A stretch of 48,060 nucleotides of DNA from Youngiibacter multivorans (lineage in GTDB: Bacteria; Bacillota; Clostridia; Clostridiales; Clostridiaceae). The stretch is taken from the NCBI RefSeq assembly GCF_017873395.1, contig NZ_JAGGKC010000031.1, positions 1 to 48,060 of the forward strand, given 5' to 3'. The position numbers and the translations under genes are program-made. Numbering within the stretch: position 1 is the first letter of the stretch; the number at the start of each line of letters is the position of its first letter. This document shows, one piece after another, positions 16,984-25,784 of this stretch. Under the pieces are notes generated by a model, which was not told the DNA's origin, did no database searches, and saw only the letters and a list, made by a program, of their open reading frames with translations.

Positions 16984-17772
16984 ATGAAGATACTCGTCTG
17001 CGCTAAGCAGGTACCAGACACCACAGAAGTCAAGATAGATCCAGTAAAGGGAACACTCATAAGAGAGGGCGTTCCCAGCATACTCAATCCTGATGATGCC
17101 AATGCAATCGAGGAAGCGCTCAGGATTAAGGACAAATATCCCGATACGAAGATTACAGTAGTATCGATGGGGCCACCTTCCGCAGAGCTTGTACTCTATG
17201 AATGCATGGGAATGGGAGCTGACGATGCATACCTCATAACCGACAGGGTTTTCGGAGGTTCAGACACATGGGCCACATCGAATGTCATAGCTGAAGCCAT
17301 AAAGTACCTTGGAGAATTCGACATCATATTCGCAGGAAGGCAGGCTATTGACGGAGATACAGCTCAGGTTGGACCCCAGATAGCAGAGAAGCTTGGAATA
17401 CCTCAGATCACATACGTACAGAAGGTTGAAATCGAAGGCAACAAGCTTGTGGTTGAGAGAAACCTTGAGAACGGCTATGAAGTCCTTGAGGCTACCACAC
17501 CGATAATGCTTACTGCAATAAAAGAACTTAACGAGCCGAGACTCATGAACATGAGGGCTATCCATAAAGGCTTCCATGAAGCTGGAATCAAGCAGATCAC
17601 AAATGCCGAACTGAAGATTGAACCGGATATGGCAGGACTTAAGGCATCACCAACGAATGTAAAGAAGACCTTCACCCCGGAACTTATCGTCAAAGGAACA
17701 AGGATTGAGGGAAATCCAAAGGATGCTGCAAAAGAACTGATAAGGCAGCTTAAGCTGAACCATATTATTTAG
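16984..17772 (+). CDS. etfB: electron transfer flavoprotein beta subunit
   Basis: 262 residues with the family opening MKILVCAKQVPDTTEVKID, then LNPDDANAIEEALRIKD and FAGRQAIDGDTAQVGPQIAE. It takes electrons to or from the acyl-CoA dehydrogenase encoded just upstream. In clostridia such Bcd-Etf complexes often bifurcate electrons from NADH to crotonyl-CoA and ferredoxin. Whether this one bifurcates cannot be decided by eye. AGGAGGG precedes the ATG. Confidence 0.92.
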   Translation: MKILVCAKQVPDTTEVKIDPVKGTLIREGVPSILNPDDANAIEEALRIKDKYPDTKITVVSMGPPSAELVLYECMGMGADDAYLITDRVFGGSDTWATSNVIAEAIKYLGEFDIIFAGRQAIDGDTAQVGPQIAEKLGIPQITYVQKVEIEGNKLVVERNLENGYEVLEATTPIMLTAIKELNEPRLMNMRAIHKGFHEAGIKQITNAELKIEPDMAGLKASPTNVKKTFTPELIVKGTRIEGNPKDAAKELIRQLKLNHII

Positions 17773-17793
17773 TCTTCACGAAAGGAGAAACAG

Positions 17794-18807
17794 ATGAAAC
17801 TTATCGGAAATAAAGATGAATTTAAGAATGTATGGGTCTATGCAGAGCAAAGAGAAGGCGAACTGCAGAAGATAGCCCTTGAACTTGTAGGCGAAGGAAA
17901 GAGACTTGCTGAAAAGCTTGGAGTGGAGGTATGTGCCCTGCTGGTCGGGAAAAATATCGCCGGCCTGTCTTCAAAGCTATTCGAATACGGAGCTGACAAG
18001 GTATACGTAGTTGAGGATGACCTCCTTGAACACTACACCACAGATGGAAATACAAAGGTCATCAGCGAAATGATCGATGAACTGAAGCCTGAAATACTCC
18101 TCATCGGAGCGACAAACATTGGAAGGGACCTTGCACCAAGAATAGCTTCAAGAGTGTCAACTGGACTGACTGCAGACTGCACCCAGCTAGACATAGAAGC
18201 GGAAACAAGGACACTGCTGCAGACTAGACCTGCCTTCGGAGGCAACCTGATGGCCACGATCATCAATACTGAGTTCAGGCCGCAGATGTCGACAGTAAGA
18301 CCAGGAGTCATGGATCCTCTTGACCCGGTTGAAGGAAGAACAGGGGAAGTCATAAGGATAACTCCTAAGATTTCCGCAGCGGATGTCAGGGTAAAGGTAA
18401 GGGAAATTGTCAAGGCAAAGAAGAAGGGTGTCCTCATTGAAGAGGCTCACGTGATAGTATCAGGCGGACGTGCCATGGGCGGTCCTGAGGGATTTGAGAT
18501 ACTCAAGCCTCTTGCAGAGAGACTCGGAGGAGAAATAGGTGCATCAAGGGCAGCGGTTGACAGCGGATGGATCGAGAAGAGCCACCAGGTAGGACAGACA
18601 GGAAAGACCGTCAAACCTGTCATATACATAGCCTGCGGAATATCAGGAGCGATACAGCATCTTGCAGGAATGAAGGACTCTGATGTAATCATAGCGATAA
18701 ACAAGGACCCAGAGGCTCCGATATTCAAGATAGCAAACTACTCTATAGTAGGTGATTACAAGGAAATAGTTCCGGCGCTTGTGGAATTGCTTGGAGAGAA
18801 GAACTAA
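17794..18807 (+). CDS. etfA: electron transfer flavoprotein alpha subunit
   Basis: 337 residues. The N-terminal half is an adenine-nucleotide-fold domain. The C-terminal FAD domain carries the conserved segments VSGGRAMGGPEGFE, GASRAAVDSGW, Q-V-G-Q-T-G, YIACGISGAIQH and INKDPEAPIF. It forms the Etf heterodimer with the gene 21 bases upstream. AAAGGAG lies before the ATG. Confidence 0.93.
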   Translation: MKLIGNKDEFKNVWVYAEQREGELQKIALELVGEGKRLAEKLGVEVCALLVGKNIAGLSSKLFEYGADKVYVVEDDLLEHYTTDGNTKVISEMIDELKPEILLIGATNIGRDLAPRIASRVSTGLTADCTQLDIEAETRTLLQTRPAFGGNLMATIINTEFRPQMSTVRPGVMDPLDPVEGRTGEVIRITPKISAADVRVKVREIVKAKKKGVLIEEAHVIVSGGRAMGGPEGFEILKPLAERLGGEIGASRAAVDSGWIEKSHQVGQTGKTVKPVIYIACGISGAIQHLAGMKDSDVIIAINKDPEAPIFKIANYSIVGDYKEIVPALVELLGEKN

Positions 18808-18830
18808 TAATACCTATTGGAGATGAAGTA

Positions 18831-19289
18831 ATGGTTGAATATAAACCAAAAGGATTATTTTTTGAAGATTTTGCAGTAGGGCAGGAGTTTGCAACCACCA
18901 GAAGGACAGTTACTGATGGAGATGTCATAAATTTCGCATGCCTTACCGGTGACTTCAATCCGATCCATATCGACGATGTTACTGCAGCTGAGGGACCGTT
19001 CAAGAGAAGAATAGCTCACGGACTGCTTGGAGTAGCGATAATGAATGGGCAGATGAACCAGCTTGGAATCTTTGAGGGAACGACGATCGCCAAGGCAGAA
19101 GATACCAACAAGTACAAATCACCACTTTTTATCGGAGATACTGTAAGCACTCTTATAAAAATCATTGGAGTAAAGCTTAGCAGCAAGGGTGGCAAGGGCA
19201 CAGTTCTTGCAGACACATACCTCATCAATCAGAGAGGTGAAGTCGTCACTGAGAGCAGCAATGTAATACTCATAAAGTGTAGAAAGTAG
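18831..19289 (+). CDS. MaoC-like dehydratase, probable (R)-specific enoyl-CoA hydratase
   Basis: 152-residue hot-dog-fold hydratase of the PhaJ/MaoC type. The hydratase-2 motif is clear: ACLTGDFNPIHID with catalytic Asp41 and His46. The expected reaction is crotonyl-CoA + water to (R)-3-hydroxybutyryl-CoA, or its reverse. With the FabG-like enzyme it makes a second, (R)-stereospecific branch beside Crt and Hbd. GGAG lies about eight bases before the ATG. Chain-length range is not visible from sequence. Confidence 0.85.
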   Translation: MVEYKPKGLFFEDFAVGQEFATTRRTVTDGDVINFACLTGDFNPIHIDDVTAAEGPFKRRIAHGLLGVAIMNGQMNQLGIFEGTTIAKAEDTNKYKSPLFIGDTVSTLIKIIGVKLSSKGGKGTVLADTYLINQRGEVVTESSNVILIKCRK

Positions 19290-19315
19290 TAGGGATGGGA
19301 GCGTCCTGAAAAAGG

Positions 19316-19351
19316 CGGGAACCGTATATGAGACAACATAACGGTTACCCG
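19316..19351 (+). other. hairpin before the second CoA-transferase gene
   Basis: CGGGAACCGT (19316-19325) pairs with ACGGTTACCCG (19341-19351) with one bulged base and a 15-base loop. No U-tract follows. Confidence 0.45.
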
Positions 19352-19396
19352 ATGTATATGCAGCGAACAGACAGCATTATTACAGGGGGTATAGAA

Positions 19397-20965
19397 ATGA
19401 AACTTATAAGCCAGGAAAACGCAGCCAATTTGGTAAAGGACGGTGATACGATATTCACCGCGTCGTTCGGAATGAACGCATTCCCGGAAGAGTTCGCAAT
19501 AACACTTGAAAAGAGATTTGTTGAAACAGGAAAGCCAGTTGGGATAACATACTACAATGCAGCGGCCAGCGGAAACTTCGGAGAAAAGGGTGTAGCCCAT
19601 TTTGCTCATGAAGGCTTTCTGAAGAGGATCGTAACAGGTCATTTTGGAGCAGCCGGACCAGCAATGCAGAAGCTAATCGCTGAAAACAAGGTAGAAGCTT
19701 ATAACTTCCCGCAGGGAGTGCTTGCCCAGATGCCTAAGTTTGTGGCATCAAAGAAGCCTGCCTACATAACCAAGGTTGGTCTCGGAACCTTTATAGACCC
19801 GAGGCTTGAGGGCGGAAAGTCCAATGAGGCAGCAAAAGAGGACCTGATAGACATAATCGAAATCTATGGTGAAGAGTACATGATGTACAAGCTTCCAAAG
19901 GTTGATGTTGCAGTCATAAGAGGTACTTACGCTGATGAAAACGGCAATGTAGTGCTTACGGATGAGGCTATCTTAACTGATCCAATAGCTGCGGCAACGG
20001 CTGCAAAATCCTGCGGTGGAATAGTAATTGCAGAGGTCAGGGCCATTGCGAAGGCTGGAACCTTCAAGCCAAAGGAAATCAAGGTGCCTGGACTCATGGT
20101 TGACTATGTTGTCATCGCTACTCCTGAGAACCACAGGCAGACATCGGGAACCATCTACAACCCAGCCTTTTCGGGAGACCTTAAGATACCGATGCACTCC
20201 ATGCCAATTATGCCTCTTACAGAGAGGAAGATCGTAGCAAGAAGAGCCTCAATGGAGCTGGTTCCCCATGCTGTAGTAAATGTTGGAGTTGGAATTCCTG
20301 ACGGAGTACCGACAGTTGCAAATGAGGAAGGAATGAGCCCGGAGCTGAGCTTTGGTACTGAGGCCGGTGTAATCGGCGGAATCCCTGGACAGGGACTTGA
20401 TTTTGGTAGCGCATACAATGCAGATGCCATAATTGAGCACCCACAGCAGTTCGATTTCTACGATGGCGGCGGAATCGATGTAACGTTCCTTGGCCTTGGC
20501 GAATCTGACCATTCAGGCAACGTCAATGTAAGCAAGCTTGGCGGAAAACCTGTCGGAGTCGGCGGATTCGTTAACATAACCCAGAATGCAAAGAAGGTCG
20601 TCTTCTGCGGAACATTCACAGCTGGCGGACTGAAGGAAGAGATAAAGGACGGAAAGCTTGTCATCCTCCAGGAAGGAAAGGCCAAGAAGTTCAGGAACAA
20701 GATTGACCAGGTATCCTTCGCAGGTGCAATAGCAACAAAGAACAAGCAGCCGGTGCTTTATGTGACTGAAAGAGCTGTACTTGAGCTTATCGATGGAAAG
20801 CTGACACTCGTCGAGATTGCACCAGGTATCGACCTTGAGAAGGACATACTTGGACAGATGGAATTCAAGCCGGAAATAGCAGCTGACCTAAAGGTAATGG
20901 ATCTTGGAATGTTCCAGGAAAAGTGGGGCGGCCTGAAGGAAATCATCTACTCAAAGCACAAGTAA
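19397..20965 (+). CDS. second acyl-CoA:acetate/3-ketoacid CoA-transferase (fused)
   Basis: 522 residues, a diverged paralogue of the CoA-transferase 6 kb upstream. The active-site Glu is Glu322 in FGTEAGVIGGIP (the paralogue has TIESGLIGG), after VNVGVGIPDGVP. The ATG at 19397 has AGGGGGT upstream; an earlier in-frame ATG at 19328 would translate through the hairpin. Last gene of the sigma-54 operon, followed by a strong terminator. Two enzymes suggest separate activation and release steps, for example acetoacetate or hydroxybutyrate in and butyrate out. Confidence 0.87.
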   Translation: MKLISQENAANLVKDGDTIFTASFGMNAFPEEFAITLEKRFVETGKPVGITYYNAAASGNFGEKGVAHFAHEGFLKRIVTGHFGAAGPAMQKLIAENKVEAYNFPQGVLAQMPKFVASKKPAYITKVGLGTFIDPRLEGGKSNEAAKEDLIDIIEIYGEEYMMYKLPKVDVAVIRGTYADENGNVVLTDEAILTDPIAAATAAKSCGGIVIAEVRAIAKAGTFKPKEIKVPGLMVDYVVIATPENHRQTSGTIYNPAFSGDLKIPMHSMPIMPLTERKIVARRASMELVPHAVVNVGVGIPDGVPTVANEEGMSPELSFGTEAGVIGGIPGQGLDFGSAYNADAIIEHPQQFDFYDGGGIDVTFLGLGESDHSGNVNVSKLGGKPVGVGGFVNITQNAKKVVFCGTFTAGGLKEEIKDGKLVILQEGKAKKFRNKIDQVSFAGAIATKNKQPVLYVTERAVLELIDGKLTLVEIAPGIDLEKDILGQMEFKPEIAADLKVMDLGMFQEKWGGLKEIIYSKHK

Positions 20966-20982
20966 ATTTGATTAACAGACTC

Positions 20983-21012
20983 TTGAGGACTGCCATGAAT
21001 GGCGGTCCTCAA
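20983..21012 (+). terminator. terminator of the 12-kb acyl-CoA operon
   Basis: A 14-base-pair stem (TTGAGGACTGCCAT / ATGGCGGTCCTCAA, one G-T pair) followed by TTTTCGTG. Confidence 0.85.
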
Positions 21013-21113
21013 TTTTCGTGTGGATAAAACCTGCCATAATTTTACATTCAAATGATAAATTATCAATTTGTTGGTGAATTTAGCGGTGAAAAATCATTAA
21101 AAAGCGCAATCCG

Positions 21114-21143
21114 TTGACAGCTTGGAATACGCGAGCCTATAAT
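21114..21143 (+). promoter_or_regulatory. sigma-70 promoter of the homocysteine operon
   Basis: TTGACA (21114-21119), 18 bases, TATAAT (21138-21143), both perfect hexamers. Confidence 0.85.
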
Positions 21144-21159
21144 ATTATCAATTGGATTT

Positions 21160-21186
21160 CAGATTATGAGTAATTTCTGTAATCTG
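21160..21186 (+). promoter_or_regulatory. leader hairpin before the homocysteine operon
   Basis: CAGATTA (21160-21166) / TAATCTG (21180-21186) with a 13-base loop ends a few bases before the ribosome site. It could modulate translation initiation or be an operator just downstream of the start point. It does not match a riboswitch I recognise. Confidence 0.4.
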
Positions 21187-21199
21187 GCAGGAGGAACAT

Positions 21200-22369
21200 A
21201 TGAAGGAAAGGTCTTTCAATGAAATCAATGAAAAGATAAAATCAGGTACAGTCGTTGTATGTACCGCTGAGGAGCTCATAGCCCTTGTGGATGAGGTGGG
21301 GCTAGAGAATGCATACGAGAAGGTTGACGTTGTTACAACAGGTACCTTCGGCCCAATGTGCTCATCAGGGGCATTCCTCAATTTCGGACATTCGGATCCG
21401 CCTATAAGGATGGAGAAGATAATGCTGAACGGTGTGGAGGCATACGGCGGGCTTGCAGCTGTGGACACTTATATCGGTGCGACAGCGGAGTCTGAAGACA
21501 AAGGCTATGAATATGGCGGAGCGCATGTCATATGCGACCTCATAGATGGCAAGGAAGTAGTGCTTGAAGCTCACGGCAAGGGGACGGACTGCTATCCTGC
21601 AAAAAGCGTGAGGACGAGGCTTACCCTGTCTGACCTTAACGAAGCATATCTTTATAATCCGAGGAACGCTTATCAGAACTATTCAGCAGCGACAAACACA
21701 TCGGGAAAGTCTTTGCATACATATATGGGGACACTCCTTCCCAAGACTGGCAACGTGACATATTCGACCAGCGGAGAGCTAAGTCCGCTTCTTAAGGATC
21801 CGGGACTGCGGACCATAGGTGTCGGAACAAGGCTGCTGGTTGGCGGGGCAATTGGGTATGTTGCATGGAACGGAACGCAGTGCAAGACATCAGCACCAAA
21901 GAATGAGAACGGGACTCCGATGACTCCTGGAGCAACGCTTGCTGTTGTAGGGGAGCTAAGGGAAATGGACACGAAATATATCAACCCTGCGGTATTCAAG
22001 GGGTATGGAACATCGCTGAATGTTGGAATTGGAATCCCCATACCAGTGATAGACATGGATATCCTAAAGGGCTGTGCAGTGAGGAACAAGGACATAACTA
22101 CCAATATAGTGGACTATTCAATACAGAGCCGGTCGAAGCCTGTCGTAAAGACAGTGACCTATGAGGAGCTTCAGAGCGGCAAGGTGGAGATTGATGGAAA
22201 GGAAGTCAAGACATCACCGACCTCAAGCATACGTAAGGCAAGGGAGATCGCTGAGAACTTAAAGAAGCTTATCCAGAATGGCGAGTTCCTTCTTGAGGAG
22301 CCTGTAAAATTCTTTAAGAAGGATGCCGCAGTGAAGGCCATGAAGGATCCAGAGGAGGTCAGGAGATGA
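21200..22369 (+). CDS. homocysteine biosynthesis protein (COG1900/DUF39)
   Basis: 389 residues of the HcyBio family, with landmarks VVTTGTFGPMCSSGAFLNFGHSDPPI, a conserved Cys in GTDCYPAK, and GVGTRLLVGGAIGYVAWNGTQC. In methanogens and other anaerobes COG1900 proteins, with a NIL-domain ferredoxin, are linked by genetics to making homocysteine from aspartate semialdehyde and sulfide without O-acyl-homoserine. This copy lacks the CBS domains that some archaeal members carry. CAGGAGG precedes the ATG, and its stop overlaps the next start (ATGA). Confidence 0.85.
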   Translation: MKERSFNEINEKIKSGTVVVCTAEELIALVDEVGLENAYEKVDVVTTGTFGPMCSSGAFLNFGHSDPPIRMEKIMLNGVEAYGGLAAVDTYIGATAESEDKGYEYGGAHVICDLIDGKEVVLEAHGKGTDCYPAKSVRTRLTLSDLNEAYLYNPRNAYQNYSAATNTSGKSLHTYMGTLLPKTGNVTYSTSGELSPLLKDPGLRTIGVGTRLLVGGAIGYVAWNGTQCKTSAPKNENGTPMTPGATLAVVGELREMDTKYINPAVFKGYGTSLNVGIGIPIPVIDMDILKGCAVRNKDITTNIVDYSIQSRSKPVVKTVTYEELQSGKVEIDGKEVKTSPTSSIRKAREIAENLKKLIQNGEFLLEEPVKFFKKDAAVKAMKDPEEVRR

Positions 22370-22788
22370 AGACGAAGCTTTTCATGAAGTTTCCACCCCA
22401 TGTCACAAATACACCGGTAACCTACCAGTTAGTCAAGAAATTCGACCTGAAGTTCAACATACTCAAGGCTGAGATTGATTACAACCTTGTAGGGATCATC
22501 CTGTATGACATAGAGGGAGAGGCGGGAAACATATCAGATGCCATGGACTATGTAAGGTCACTTGGGATAGAGTGCGACATGGCGCCTTCAGGGATTGTTG
22601 TGAGCGAAACACTTTGCAATGACTGCGGACTTTGTACCTCGGTATGTGCGATTAATGCGCTGTCCATATCAGGACCGGATTGGAAGCTTAATTACGACGC
22701 GGGAAAATGCATAGGCTGCAATCAGTGCATACCTGTTTGCCCTACAAGGGCAATAACGCACGGCCTATATGAAGAGCTGGGAGCCTGA
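22366..22788 (+). CDS. NIL domain-4Fe-4S ferredoxin protein
   Basis: 140 residues. The N-terminal NIL domain (about 1-75) resembles the substrate domain of methionine ABC ATPases. The C-terminal half binds two [4Fe-4S] clusters: C-N-D-C-G-L-C-T-S-V-C and C-I-G-C-N-Q-C-I-P-V-C-P. The pairing with COG1900 is the signature of the anaerobic homocysteine pathway, where this protein is thought to supply electrons or handle sulfide. Translationally coupled to the genes on both sides (ATGA overlap upstream, two-base gap downstream). Confidence 0.87.
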   Translation: MKTKLFMKFPPHVTNTPVTYQLVKKFDLKFNILKAEIDYNLVGIILYDIEGEAGNISDAMDYVRSLGIECDMAPSGIVVSETLCNDCGLCTSVCAINALSISGPDWKLNYDAGKCIGCNQCIPVCPTRAITHGLYEELGA

Positions 22789-22790
22789 CT

Positions 22791-23510
22791 GTGTACGAGG
22801 AACGGTCATACAGGGGTATCGTCGGATCGGACCTTAAAAGGATGACAGTAATCGATGAGGAGTCGGACCTGGATATACAGTACAGCGGAGAGATTAAGGG
22901 GATTGAACAGGAGCTGTCAGGGCTTAGGGATGTGCTGAAGAAGCAAATCATGAGGGAGCCTGACTTCCTTACAAGTCTTGCGCCAATACCTTCTCTTGAG
23001 GATGAACACCCTATGGTTTCCCATATGAAGAGGGCGGCGGTAAAGGCTGGTGTCGGACCCATGGCAGCCGTTGCAGGAGCTGTTGCTGAATACCTTGGAA
23101 ATATGCATCCTGAATGTGAGGACCTCATAATTGAAAATGGCGGCGACCTGTATGTGAGAAGCTCAAGGGATATCAAGGTTCTGATATATGCAGGAAATTC
23201 ATCTCTGTCGAACCGAATTGCGCTTGAGGTGAAGGCTGAAGACACTCCGTTAGGCATTTGCACATCTTCTGGAACTGTTGGACACTCATTAAGCTTCGGA
23301 AAAGCTGATGCGGTTGTCATAGTCTCAAGGGATGCCCTTATTGCAGATGCTGCAGCTACGGCGACAGCAAACATGATAAGTGCTAAGGAAGACATACAGG
23401 GAGCTCTTGAGTTCGCGTCAAGAATAGAGGGGGTTCTGGGAGCTGTTGCAGTAATCGGATCTTCAATCGGCTTCTGGGGAAAAGTTAAGGTGGTGCCAGT
23501 GCGGCCTTAG
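22791..23510 (+). CDS. UPF0280 family protein (COG2122, ApbE-like)
   Basis: 239 residues starting at GTG, two bases after the preceding stop. Family features are GPMAAVAGAVAEYLG, IIENGGDLYV and LGICTSSGTVGHSLSFGKADAVVIVS. The C-terminal motif ADAAATATANMI is reminiscent of ApbE flavin transferases. COG2122 was connected with sulfide-dependent homocysteine synthesis together with COG1900 and the NIL-ferredoxin; all three sit here in one operon. The exact reaction is not settled. Confidence 0.82.
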   Translation: MYEERSYRGIVGSDLKRMTVIDEESDLDIQYSGEIKGIEQELSGLRDVLKKQIMREPDFLTSLAPIPSLEDEHPMVSHMKRAAVKAGVGPMAAVAGAVAEYLGNMHPECEDLIIENGGDLYVRSSRDIKVLIYAGNSSLSNRIALEVKAEDTPLGICTSSGTVGHSLSFGKADAVVIVSRDALIADAAATATANMISAKEDIQGALEFASRIEGVLGAVAVIGSSIGFWGKVKVVPVRP

Positions 23511-23620
23511 GCTGCGCATGGTACCATTTTTGCTTTCATTGCATTGATTATCAAAAGAATGTAAGATTGAGGTAGGGCGCTGTTTCTTGAATATCATTGA
23601 AAACAGGAGTTAGATATATA

Positions 23621-24364
23621 ATGGAAGAGATGTTTTGGGAAGTGCATTCAGGGCTTAAGAGGGAGGCTCCGGGAAGTGAGGAGTCTACTCTCCGGGCACT
23701 GGACAAGGTAATCCTTACTGGTGAAGAACCTGTGATCCTTGATATTGGATGCGGTCCGGGAGACCAGACCATCACGATAGCTAAGACTTTCAGGGATGCA
23801 AAGGTTATGGCGGTTGATACCCATGAACCCTTTCTGGATGAGCTTGTGAAGCGCTCTGATGAGGCAAGGGTACTTGATCGTATAGAGCCTCTCAAGATAT
23901 CCATGTTCGATATGCATTTTCCGAATGAGCACTTTGACCTTGTCTGGGCTGAAGGCTCAGCCTACATAATGGGCTTTCAGAACGCTCTGAGGTCCTGGAG
24001 GCGATTGCTTAAGGAAGAGGGCTACCTTGGCCTCGCAGAGCTTGCCTGGCTCAAGGAAGCACCTTCGGATGAAGCAAGGGAATTCTGGAATACGGGATAT
24101 CCTCAGATGAAGCACATGGATGAGAACAGGAAACTTATAGATGAAGAAGGCTATGAGCTTATTGAAACGTTCATACTTCCAGAATCCGACTGGTGGGACA
24201 GCTATTATGGTCCCATGGAGAAAAGGATAAATGAGCTTAAGGAAAAATATCAGGGAAAGCCGGAAAATCTGGCTGTCCTTGAAGCTGAAATGGAAGAAAT
24301 AGGGATATACCGGAAACATTCGGATGAATACGGCTACGTCTTTTATGTAATAAGAAAGAACTGA
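23621..24364 (+). CDS. class I SAM-dependent methyltransferase
   Basis: 247 residues. SAM motif I is VILDIGCGPGDQT, followed by an acidic residue ending strand two (VMAVDTHEP) and motif IV-like FDLVWAEGSAYIMGF. The ATG at 23621 has AGGAG upstream; a TTG 24 bases earlier is less convincing. The substrate is unknown: the fold is shared by ubiquinone/menaquinone-type and many small-molecule methyltransferases. It lies 17 bases before tilS, so it is probably co-transcribed with it. Confidence 0.8.
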   Translation: MEEMFWEVHSGLKREAPGSEESTLRALDKVILTGEEPVILDIGCGPGDQTITIAKTFRDAKVMAVDTHEPFLDELVKRSDEARVLDRIEPLKISMFDMHFPNEHFDLVWAEGSAYIMGFQNALRSWRRLLKEEGYLGLAELAWLKEAPSDEAREFWNTGYPQMKHMDENRKLIDEEGYELIETFILPESDWWDSYYGPMEKRINELKEKYQGKPENLAVLEAEMEEIGIYRKHSDEYGYVFYVIRKN

Positions 24365-24380
24365 CTGGAGGTGACCTCAT

Positions 24381-25784
24381 ATGGTGGCGTTAAAGGAAAA
24401 GGTTGAAGCCTACTGCAATGAAAAGGATCTTTTGGAAAAGAATGACAGAGTACTTGCTGCCTTTTCAGGTGGAAGCGATTCGCTCTGCATGCTTAATATC
24501 CTGATAGAGCTAAAAGATGAATATGGCCTAAAACTTGGTGCGGCCCATGTCAACCATCTTCTGAGAGGTGAAGCAGCAGACGCTGACGAGGAATTCTGCA
24601 GGATAACCTGTGATACTTTGGGCATACCATTCTATTGCCTCAGGAAGGATGCAGGGGGCTATGCTGCTGAAAAAGGGGTATCAACAGAGGTTGCTGGCAG
24701 GGAAATCAGATATTCGTTCCTATCTGAGGTCATGGAAAGCGAAGGCTACAACAAATGTGCCACTGCGCACAACCTGAACGACCAGGGTGAGACAGTGCTT
24801 CTGAACCTTATCAGAGGAACAGGATTGTCAGGTCTCACGGGAATCAGCGCCAGAAGGGAAGTCTTCATAAGGCCGCTTCTTTCAACACCGAGGATTGAGA
24901 TAGAAGAATATCTCACTGCAATTGGTCAGGAAGGCAGAAAGGATGCCACTAACGATGAGAACAATTACTCCAGGAACAAGCTCCGGAATGTCATAATCCC
25001 ATATATACGCGAGAACTTCAATGAGGACTTTTCGGCGACTGTATACAGGATGGCAGAGCTTCTGGAGGAGGATAACCAATATATCGAGGGACGTGCGAAG
25101 GAAGCAGTCGAGAGATACATCCTTGAGAAGAGCTATGAGACCATGATAAGGAAAGAAGCATTCAGGCTTGAAAAGGCCATACTCAACAGAGTGGTGCTTT
25201 CGGCAGTCAGGATGGTCAAGGGTGACACTATAAACATTGAGAAGGTCCATGTAGACAAGATAGTAAGGCTGCAGGGCGGAGAGACGGGAAAGATAATCGA
25301 CATCAAGGACGACATAACAGCCTATAACAACTACGGCGATATGTACATCAGGCGCAGGGGCACTTCAATTGACCCGAGCATACTGAGCCCTCTCAAGGAG
25401 AAATCATACAATGTTCCCGGCACATATTATATAGGCAGCCTCAGAGTGAAATTTGAGATACTTGATTCCATACCACCAAAGAAGGACCCCTGCTGCAGAT
25501 ATTTCGACCTGGAATCAACCGGAAGAAGAATAAAGATCAGGAATCGGGTGCACGGAGACAGGGTTAAGCCCCTTGGGATGGCAGGCTACAAGAAGGTGAA
25601 GGATATATTCATTGACAGGAAAATCAAAAGGGATCTCAGGAACAACCTTTTAGTTTTCTTAAAGGATGATGAGATATTCTATATAGAAGACACGGTTACA
25701 GGAGAGGACTTCAAGGTAACGGACAAGACAGAGAAAGTCCTTTCAGTAGGCATATTCAAGGAGGAAACTGATGATAGTAAATGA
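24381..25784 (+). CDS. tilS: tRNA(Ile)-lysidine synthase
   Basis: Adds lysine to C34 of the tRNA-Ile with CAU anticodon, changing its decoding from AUG to AUA. 467 residues: N-terminal PP-loop ATPase with SGGSDS at 29-34, then GAAHVNHLLRGEAADADEEF and HNLNDQGETVLLNLIRGTGL, and a C-terminal TilS substrate-binding domain (HGDRVKPLGM, KKVKDIFIDRKI). GGAGGTG precedes the ATG. Its end overlaps hpt by 14 bases, the usual Firmicutes order tilS-hpt-ftsH. Confidence 0.93.
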   Translation: MVALKEKVEAYCNEKDLLEKNDRVLAAFSGGSDSLCMLNILIELKDEYGLKLGAAHVNHLLRGEAADADEEFCRITCDTLGIPFYCLRKDAGGYAAEKGVSTEVAGREIRYSFLSEVMESEGYNKCATAHNLNDQGETVLLNLIRGTGLSGLTGISARREVFIRPLLSTPRIEIEEYLTAIGQEGRKDATNDENNYSRNKLRNVIIPYIRENFNEDFSATVYRMAELLEEDNQYIEGRAKEAVERYILEKSYETMIRKEAFRLEKAILNRVVLSAVRMVKGDTINIEKVHVDKIVRLQGGETGKIIDIKDDITAYNNYGDMYIRRRGTSIDPSILSPLKEKSYNVPGTYYIGSLRVKFEILDSIPPKKDPCCRYFDLESTGRRIKIRNRVHGDRVKPLGMAGYKKVKDIFIDRKIKRDLRNNLLVFLKDDEIFYIEDTVTGEDFKVTDKTEKVLSVGIFKEETDDSK

